Origin: Candidatus Gerdarchaeota archaeon
GTDB lineage: Archaea > Asgardarchaeota > Heimdallarchaeia > JABLTI01
NCBI GenBank assembly: GCA_016840905.1
Contig: JAEORM010000182.1
Span: 1-9,774 of the forward strand
Direction: 5' to 3'
Length of the DNA stretch: 9,774 bases
Below the pieces are notes generated by a model. The model worked only from the letters and a program-made list of their open reading frames with translations, did not search any database and was not told the origin of the DNA. This document shows positions 5,316 to 9,774 of the stretch, in pieces; positions within the stretch are counted from its first letter, which is position 1, and each line of letters starts with the position of its first letter. Both the position numbers and the translations under genes were made by a program.

Positions 5316-6332
5316 AACTATTCTCATTCCAATTGGAAAGTGGTCACTATAGCCATTTAGATCGACTTTATCTGAAGGACGACTAAAACGTCTAGGTATA
5401 CCATATTTTCCATCCATCATTTTATCTTCTCGGATGATTTCAACGAATTTTTTCTTGACAAAGAAATCGCCATCATCCATTAAAAATCCTCGAGAAACAA
5501 GAAATTGGTCTAACATTAAAGGAAAGTTTTGATAGTAATTTGTACCTATCCCTTTGCTCATTTCTCTCCACATCATGTTAAATAATCGTGGTGTGTCCTT
5601 TCGAGCATTGATTACTTTATCTTCAGTATTGGTACTTAATGCATAATCAGTAAGTGATCTGTTAAATGGTTCATCATTAAAATCACCCATGACAATAATC
5701 GGTGCTTTTTCGCCAACTATCTCATGAATGCGTGAATTCCAGTAAGCTAGTGTTTCACCTGCAACCATGCGATAAGGTTCTGATTCTAACGATCCACCAG
5801 TTCTTGCAGGCCAATGATTACCAATGACAATGAGTGGTTTTCCATTTTCTTTTAGAGTAAAATTAACCTGATAAATATCTCGAGTAGCAACACGTTTCAT
5901 TACTACATGAGAGAAATCCAAACCTTTGATGAGTTTATTAGCATCATAGATAAAAGCAACATCTACACCTCGATCATCAGAACAATCATGATGAGCTACT
6001 TGATAATCACGTGTTTTCATTCGTACTTTATCGATGAGTTTATTGAGAACATTAGCATTTTCAACTTCACACACACCTAATAAATCGGGACCTTTCTTTC
6101 CGTTCATTTTCTTAATGACTTCAGCTAATTGGTGAAGTTTTCTACCAAGAACAATTTCATTCCAACCTTTAAGTTCATTGCCAATTGTTCTTTTTAGCTT
6201 ATCTGATCTATCTTTGTAATTTTCAACATCAAATAAGTTCTCCACATTCCACCAAGCTATATACAGCTCTTTTTGACCTGCTTCGCTTTTCGATTTTTTA
6301 TTCTTTTTTTCTTTAGAATTATTTTTTGGCAT
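5307..6332 (-). CDS. Large endonuclease/exonuclease/phosphatase (EEP) family protein
   Basis: This 341-aa protein has the full DNase I-like active-site order: WNVENLFD (N29, E31), GVCEVEN (E89, metal ligand), DDRGVDVAFIYD (119-130), GNHWPAR (N172, H173), MGDFNDEP (D217, N219), MLDQFLVS and GYSDHFPI (D330, H331). The spacing fits the 'large family' EEP proteins, often annotated as nucleases, and all catalytic residues are intact. It is therefore expected to be an active Mg-dependent phosphodiesterase on nucleic acid or a small phosphate ester. The N-terminus is not a signal peptide but a lysine/asparagine-rich tail (residues 1-22), suggesting a cytoplasmic protein that could contact nucleic acid. 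The ATG at 6332 has no Shine-Dalgarno, and a TTTAAATC box is centred 26-27 nt upstream, so the mRNA is probably leaderless. It is divergent from the six-helix membrane protein gene. Confidence 0.88.
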   Translation of the reverse strand: MPKNNSKEKKNKKSKSEAGQKELYIAWWNVENLFDVENYKDRSDKLKRTIGNELKGWNEIVLGRKLHQLAEVIKKMNGKKGPDLLGVCEVENANVLNKLIDKVRMKTRDYQVAHHDCSDDRGVDVAFIYDANKLIKGLDFSHVVMKRVATRDIYQVNFTLKENGKPLIVIGNHWPARTGGSLESEPYRMVAGETLAYWNSRIHEIVGEKAPIIVMGDFNDEPFNRSLTDYALSTNTEDKVINARKDTPRLFNMMWREMSKGIGTNYYQNFPLMLDQFLVSRGFLMDDGDFFVKKKFVEIIREDKMMDGKYGIPRRFSRPSDKVDLNGYSDHFPIGMRIVER

Positions 6333-6354
6333 AACATAGACATTTAGCTTTCTT

Positions 6355-6362
6355 GATTTAAA
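6355..6362 (-). promoter_or_regulatory. TATA box for the EEP nuclease gene
   Basis: The minus strand reads CCTTTAAATCAAG, with TTTAAATC centred 26-27 nt before the ATG at 6332. This is the clearest leaderless promoter in the window and matches the box of the GNAT-like gene base for base over eight positions. Confidence 0.6.
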
Positions 6363-6469
6363 GGTTATGAGGAAAAAAATTGATTTTTTTTCTTGTTTGA
6401 ATTAGAACTAGCTCATATTTTATGGTTCTTGAAAAATCATTCTACATCTCCCTTTTTAGACAGTAATAC

Positions 6470-6477
6470 TTTATATT
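6470..6477 (+). promoter_or_regulatory. TATA box for the six-helix membrane protein gene
   Basis: TTTATATT, in the context CTTTATATTTCG, lies about 53 nt before the TTG start at 6527. Transcription would start near 6500, leaving a leader of about 27 nt that contains the GGAGG ribosome site. Confidence 0.5.
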
Positions 6478-6514
6478 TCGTGTTGATTAAATCTAAATTG
6501 TTATGAATTATTTT

Positions 6515-6519
6515 GGAGG
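6515..6519 (+). promoter_or_regulatory. Shine-Dalgarno GGAGG deciding a TTG start
   Basis: GGAGG lies 7 nt before the TTG at 6527. An ATG at 6520 is closer but in another frame. The spacing and strength of this site make the TTG the likely start of the membrane protein. It is the strongest Shine-Dalgarno in the window. Confidence 0.65.
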
Positions 6520-6526
6520 ATGAAGG

Positions 6527-7165
6527 TTGATTACAGAGGTAACCAAATTCAAGCCTTTTAATAAATGGACTTGGAAAACAGCATTATATGCTTTTATCTG
6601 CTTTCTACTACTATCAGTAGTTAATGGCTTGTTTACTTTGATTTTCGATGTAGAACTATTGGAAAATAAAATGGGTTATGCTTACATTTATTTTGCTATT
6701 ATTTTCTTTACAACAATTTTATATTTCTTTTATGCTAAATTGAAAGTAAATTGGTTGGGAACTTTCAGTTTTGGTTTGATGGGAATAATAGGTATAATCA
6801 TTGAACTTTGGTTGGAATATTATACAAATCCTGTTTTGAGAGGTGTTTGGGCAGGATTTGCTTGGGGTGGAATTTATATTTTATATGGTTTAGCTGCTGA
6901 TCTATCAATGTTCTTTATCAAAGTGTTCAAAACAGAGCTCAATGCCATGATTTTATCATCATTTATCTTTTCTTTAGGAGTAATTCTGATTAGTATTATC
7001 CCTTTGAAATTATTTTATCTACCAACTGACCCTGGAACAAAGAGCTTCTTAACTTATTGGTACTATTTAATACCATTTAGTTTAATTCAAGGAATCATGG
7101 GGGCAATTTTAGGGTACTTCTTGGCAAGATTGACAGGGAAGAAAAAAGAAAAGTTAGATAGTTAA
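6527..7165 (+). CDS. Six-helix membrane protein, possibly ECF-transporter S-component-like
   Basis: This 212-aa integral membrane protein shows about six hydrophobic segments: 17-40, 50-71, 78-96, 105-131, 138-163 and 176-201. It has a short cytoplasmic N-terminus and a basic C-terminal tail (GKKKEKLDS). Size, helix count, small-residue runs (GVWAGFAWGG at 106-115, YGLAADLSMFF at 120-130) and the ending IQGIMGAILGYFLARLTGKKK recall vitamin-specific S components of ECF transporters such as YkoE- or ThiW-like proteins. I cannot point to a diagnostic motif, and no EcfA or EcfT gene is nearby, so this is a weak hypothesis; otherwise it is an unassigned membrane protein. Translation starts at TTG 6527, set by a GGAGG 7 nt upstream. 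The stop lies inside a terminator hairpin, so it is probably monocistronic. Confidence 0.65.
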   Translation: MITEVTKFKPFNKWTWKTALYAFICFLLLSVVNGLFTLIFDVELLENKMGYAYIYFAIIFFTTILYFFYAKLKVNWLGTFSFGLMGIIGIIIELWLEYYTNPVLRGVWAGFAWGGIYILYGLAADLSMFFIKVFKTELNAMILSSFIFSLGVILISIIPLKLFYLPTDPGTKSFLTYWYYLIPFSLIQGIMGAILGYFLARLTGKKKEKLDS

Positions 7166-7184
7166 TCTAACAACCTATTTTTTT
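7153..7184 (+). terminator. Hairpin plus T7 terminator overlapping the stop codon
   Basis: GTTAGAT (7153-7159) and ATCTAAC (7165-7171) are exact reverse complements around the 5-nt loop AGTTA. The TAA stop (7163-7165) straddles the loop and the right arm. Seven T follow at 7178-7184 and further T/C runs after that. It ends the six-helix membrane protein gene. Confidence 0.7.
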
Positions 7185-7257
7185 CCTTTTCCAGTGTATA
7201 AAAAATAACATTCTCAATAAAAATCAAATTTTTTTCTTTTTTATTAAAGAGAAGTAG

Positions 7258-7265
7258 TTATTTAG
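7258..7265 (+). promoter_or_regulatory. Candidate TATA element for the 123-aa gene
   Basis: TTATTTAG is centred about 42 nt before the TTG at 7304 and gives a predicted leader of about 16 nt. It is the best A/T box between the preceding terminator and the gene, but the match is only moderate. Confidence 0.25.
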
Positions 7266-7303
7266 CTACAAATAGTTGTAATATGTATGTGGAAGTATAG
7301 GCG

Positions 7304-7675
7304 TTGAATAATGTGAATAAATTAAGTACAATTCCCGAATTAAAGAAAGAGCTTTTTGAAAAATGGGCTGATCAAATTATACAAGACTACAAAATAAAAG
7401 AAACAGAAACACTCGAGAATATTACAGAATATGTAGCAGAATTTTTCGATAAATTATTTACCAATTATCAGATTTCTTTCTTCGATTTACATCCAGATGG
7501 GATATTTCCTTTTACAATAGATCGTTTAGATAAAAAACCACAATATGCTGATGAAATTTACTATAATGAACTCTTCAAAGTGGAAAATCATCTGCGATGG
7601 ACCTATTCGATGGTTTTATCTAAACTTTATCGTGCAAATGAATGCAAAGATGCTATTGTAGAGTGCCCATACTAA
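7304..7675 (+). CDS. Hypothetical 123-aa soluble protein
   Basis: I do not recognise this protein. It is predicted to be mostly helical and soluble, with no signal peptide or membrane segment. Residues 12-55 form a charged helical region (ELKKELFEKWADQIIQDYK, then TEYVAEFFDKLFTNY). A turn with FFDLHPDGIFPF (59-70) follows, then a second helical part (84-112). Two cysteines sit near the end (C114, C121 in NECKDAIVECPY). The tyrosine- and phenylalanine-rich composition and acidic balance look like a real gene and not a random frame. The start is uncertain: TTG 7304 has GGAAG 8 nt upstream, while GTG 7313 would remove three residues. It has its own downstream T-tract and is not in an obvious operon. 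No function is proposed. Confidence 0.6.
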   Translation: MNNVNKLSTIPELKKELFEKWADQIIQDYKIKETETLENITEYVAEFFDKLFTNYQISFFDLHPDGIFPFTIDRLDKKPQYADEIYYNELFKVENHLRWTYSMVLSKLYRANECKDAIVECPY

Positions 7676-7707
7676 ATTAAAAAGAAGTAAAAAAATAAGG
7701 TAAAAAC

Positions 7708-7729
7708 AGTCTTTTAATAGTCTTTTTTT
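7708..7729 (+). terminator. T-tract terminator after the 123-aa gene
   Basis: AGTCTTTTAATAGTCTTTTTTT contains two AGTCTTTT repeats ending in a run of seven T (7723-7729), about 33 nt past the stop at 7675. The preceding TAAAAAC could pair loosely with the first T run. Archaeal RNA polymerase often terminates at such T runs. Confidence 0.5.
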
Positions 7730-7769
7730 CCCCAAACTTTATTTACATTAAAAATTAAAAAAGAATGGA

Positions 7770-7777
7770 TATAAATA
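7770..7777 (+). promoter_or_regulatory. TATA box for the CxxC...CxxH gene
   Basis: TATAAATA is the most canonical TATA box here. Its centre is only about 19 nt before the ATG at 7793 but about 31 nt before the in-frame ATG at 7805. Transcription would start near 7800, so 7805 is the likelier start. Confidence 0.5.
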
Positions 7778-7804
7778 ATCCAATAATTTAAAATGGAATG
7801 TATT

Positions 7805-8044
7805 ATGAGACCTCCTACGTGCCGAATTTGTGATAAGGATTTAGAGGAAAATGAAGGTGGGCTAGTTAGTTTTAGAAAGAGATTTTCAGATTTAGTGTGG
7901 GAGCGTAAAATGAAGAGAATTAATGGTGTAGGACATCCTCCATATACAGACTGGTTTTGTGAAAAACATTATCAAAGAGCGCAGGAACTTAAGGATCTCA
8001 CCATCGATAAAGCTATGGCTATAATGAATGAAGAAAATAAATAA
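7805..8044 (+). CDS. Small CxxC...CxxH putative zinc-binding protein
   Basis: I do not recognise the family. The protein has 79 aa from the ATG at 7805. It begins MRPPTCRICDKDL with a CxxC pair (C6, C9) and closes the likely metal site with FCEKH (C52, H55), a CCCH zinc site spread over about 50 residues. Between them is a basic segment (FRKRFSDLVWERKMKR, about 23-38) and a VGHPPYTDWF turn. The end is helical and charged. The overall look is of a small treble-clef or HNH-like zinc finger without catalytic residues, perhaps nucleic-acid binding; this is inference. An ATG at 7793 would add four residues (MECI) but lies too close to the TATA box. The gene has no neighbour in an operon and ends before a T-rich stretch. 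Confidence 0.65.
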   Translation: MRPPTCRICDKDLEENEGGLVSFRKRFSDLVWERKMKRINGVGHPPYTDWFCEKHYQRAQELKDLTIDKAMAIMNEENK

Positions 8045-8047
8045 TTC

Positions 8048-8097
8048 TTTTCATCTTTCACTTTTTTTCTTTCTTTTTATTGTTATTTAGATGAAAA
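8048..8097. terminator. Bidirectional terminator region at a convergent junction
   Basis: TTTTCATC (8048-8055) and GATGAAAA (8090-8097) are exact 8-bp reverse complements flanking 34 nt. The loop holds the plus-strand T-tract (seven T at 8062-8068, then more T) that should end the small zinc protein transcript, and the stop codon of the glycosidase (8083-8085). On the minus strand the hairpin is followed by only moderately T-rich sequence. Confidence 0.5.
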
Positions 8098-9774
8098 TCG
8101 TAATACTAAAGTATCATCTCTAGCTATTTTGAATTTTAATCCAGTTGTTTTCATTTCATCTAAATTAGTTTCAAATTTATTGATCTCTGATTTATAGAAT
8201 GAATAAAGTATTTCGATTTTTAATTGACCAGAAGGTAATCTTGTTTTCGCGGGAATTAAAATATTGAATGTTCCTTCCTTCTTTTTACCTCGATTTAATA
8301 GGAAAACTAAAAGTGATTGCGATTTTTTATTATATCTGCCAACAATTTCAATTTCTACATTAGCATTAAAGGTTTTATCAACCTTAAATTGTCCAAGTAA
8401 TTCCTCTAGAAACTCTCTGTTTTGTTTCTTAAGTTCTTTTGAATCGCGATAAAATGCATCGATCATATATCGCGCTCCTAAAGGTGTACCAAAGAGAGTA
8501 TTCGTACCTTTACCTAGAGTGTATTGGTAACTGATAGTTTTATTTCGTAATTTTAGGAATGGTTGCACGCTTTCTTCTTGCCACATAAACTCTCGAGCAA
8601 TATAATCGATGTGTAATTTTTTACCACTAAGTGTATGTGCAAAAGCACCCCAAGGTTTCCATGATCTTAGGATATTTTGCCTTTCAGTACGCTCAAGATG
8701 ATAAATAGTATATTTATTGTAGCTTTTCAATCGATTTTTTTGCATTTGAAAATTCAAATAAGAAGCCATGATTTTGATGAGATTAGCATTTCGACCAAAA
8801 ATTTTCTGTTTGGTGACAATTGCAGGAAAGAGCTTTTTAGTATCAATAGGGAATCCATTTTCATTCATCACAGGGAAATTGGGTCCTGTAACGAGGTTAC
8901 CTCCAGTCTTTACATAATCTACCAATTTACTAAAATCATCTTTAATGATTGCCCCACGGTTGTGGAAGAAAATAGTTTTGAGCTTTTTGATATCCCGTAA
9001 ATTGGCTTTCTCTAATGCAATGGGTTCAGGATTATACCCTTTCGCTAATAATAATCCAAAGATACCATATTCAGCTTGCATATTGATTATTTTAATTGGG
9101 CGAATGATTTTTCCAGTCTGATCAAAATCGCCAGGGATAACACGATGATTCATAGAATAAGTTGCAAAAGCAATCTCATCATAGATTTCTTCTGATTTGA
9201 TCAATTCTTCCGCTAATTTTTCAACAAAAGTATAAACACCTTGGACAGCATTGAATCGCTTCAATTTCTTTCCAGTGGGACTGATCATACTATTATAATG
9301 ATATTTATTTCCCTCAATATCCTCACCATCTCGAGTAATATACATATTGATACCCTTTGCTCCATGAGCAATAGAACCCATCATAGATTGTACTGTAGCA
9401 ATGATTTTAACATTTACTCGAGGATCAAACCAGCCACAGCCTATTTCTGCTGCAAAAAGTGGTTGATATTCGGGTTGTAAATACCCCTTGAAAATTGAGG
9501 GAATAATGGAGTTCCAAAAAGGAACATCACTGGTAAAAGAAGTTCTGAAAGTTTTAGTATTAACAGTATAGCCATAAATTTCCACTAAAGGAGCTTTTTT
9601 AATAGGATTTGAGGGATTGAAATAATTACCGGGTTCAGTGGTGGAAAAAATAAGTGGGATATCTAATTCATGAGCGATGTCTCGTAAATTCTCGAGATAT
9701 TGAATTGTCCAATCTTCAAAGAAAGATTGCCAGATCATGGATTTTGCTACGTTCAAACCATCTTTTGGTGGCTG
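8083..9774 (-). CDS. GH35/GH42-like glycosidase (beta-galactosidase type), N-terminus outside window
   Basis: This is the C-terminal 563 codons of a retaining glycoside hydrolase of clan GH-A. The frame stays open to the right edge, so the TTG at 9756 is not taken as the start. Numbering from that TTG: residues 1-220 are the second half of a TIM barrel, including ELDIPLIFSTTEPG (30-43), the nucleophile block FAAEIGCGWFDPR (101-113, E104) and AHGAKGINMYITRDGED (130-146) followed by SPTGKKL, which is the GH35-like order. The acid/base Glu (usually in an ENEY-type motif) should lie just beyond the edge. Residues 222-300 resemble the glutamine-amidotransferase-like domain of GH42 enzymes (DDFSKLVDYVKTGGNLVTGPN). 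The remainder is probably beta-rich. Sugar specificity is unknown, and beta-galactoside or another beta-glycoside is likely. Secretion cannot be judged without the N-terminus. Confidence 0.8.
   Translation of the reverse strand, partial: QPPKDGLNVAKSMIWQSFFEDWTIQYLENLRDIAHELDIPLIFSTTEPGNYFNPSNPIKKAPLVEIYGYTVNTKTFRTSFTSDVPFWNSIIPSIFKGYLQPEYQPLFAAEIGCGWFDPRVNVKIIATVQSMMGSIAHGAKGINMYITRDGEDIEGNKYHYNSMISPTGKKLKRFNAVQGVYTFVEKLAEELIKSEEIYDEIAFATYSMNHRVIPGDFDQTGKIIRPIKIINMQAEYGIFGLLLAKGYNPEPIALEKANLRDIKKLKTIFFHNRGAIIKDDFSKLVDYVKTGGNLVTGPNFPVMNENGFPIDTKKLFPAIVTKQKIFGRNANLIKIMASYLNFQMQKNRLKSYNKYTIYHLERTERQNILRSWKPWGAFAHTLSGKKLHIDYIAREFMWQEESVQPFLKLRNKTISYQYTLGKGTNTLFGTPLGARYMIDAFYRDSKELKKQNREFLEELLGQFKVDKTFNANVEIEIVGRYNKKSQSLLVFLLNRGKKKEGTFNILIPAKTRLPSGQLKIEILYSFYKSEINKFETNLDEMKTTGLKFKIARDDTLVLRFSSK

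Noticed and set aside
8264..9480. Plus-strand frames inside the glycosidase gene
   Set aside because: Several short open frames occur antisense to the glycosidase. They lack start signals and protein-like composition and are shadows.
9757..9774. TTG at 9756 as the start of the glycosidase
   Set aside because: The six codons to its right are open in frame and a GH-A enzyme needs the first half of its barrel and the acid/base residue, which must lie beyond the edge.
1..9774. CRISPR array, tRNA, insertion sequence or phage genes
   Set aside because: I read both strands for regularly spaced repeats, tRNA-type TTCRANNC elements with acceptor stems, terminal inverted repeats and transposase motifs and saw none.

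Overview
The window is A+T-rich DNA that reads as archaeal. Many genes have an A/T-rich TATA-like box (best form CTTTAAATC) centred about 27-28 nt before the likely start codon, which implies leaderless mRNAs. A few genes instead carry a purine Shine-Dalgarno, and most 3' ends have T-tracts with or without a hairpin. GTG and TTG starts are common. The gene content (Icc-type phosphoesterase, zinc-ribbon proteins, DegV-family protein, GH35/42-type glycosidase, large EEP nuclease) would fit an Asgard-type or other mesophilic low-GC archaeon. No taxonomic marker gene is present, so this placement is inference. I see no tRNA, rRNA, CRISPR array, transposase or phage gene.

Layout, left to right: (1) the 3' part of a metallophosphoesterase (+, cut by the left edge); (2) a convergent YdjM/DUF457-like membrane hydrolase (-); (3) a gene-free stretch of about 340 bp with an isolated 9-bp hairpin; (4) a tandem GNAT-fold protein (-), divergent from (5) an amidohydrolase-2 family hydrolase (+); (6) a convergent 94-aa zinc-ribbon protein (-), divergent from (7) a two-helix small membrane protein (+); (8) a DegV-family lipid-binding protein (+), convergent with (9) a large EEP-family nuclease/phosphatase (-); (10) a six-helix membrane protein (+) resembling ECF-transporter S components only in general shape; (11) a 123-aa protein of unknown function (+); (12) a small CxxC...CxxH protein (+); (13) a GH35/GH42-like glycosidase (-), cut by the right edge before its N-terminus.

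The genes do not form an obvious pathway or operon. Almost every gene is monocistronic, with its own promoter and its own terminator, and strands alternate often. The most coherent signals are regulatory. Several terminator hairpins include the stop codon of the gene they end (near 1558, 3576, 5307, 7165 and more loosely 8083). A recurrent leaderless promoter box also helps choose starts (1207 rather than 1216; 2445 rather than 2451; 7805 rather than 7793). I did not find a clear new multi-gene system. The best leads are the stop-codon-embedded hairpins, a possible small RNA at about 1384-1511, the P-loop-less tandem GNAT protein, the DegV-family protein in an apparent archaeon, and the orphan S-component-like membrane protein.
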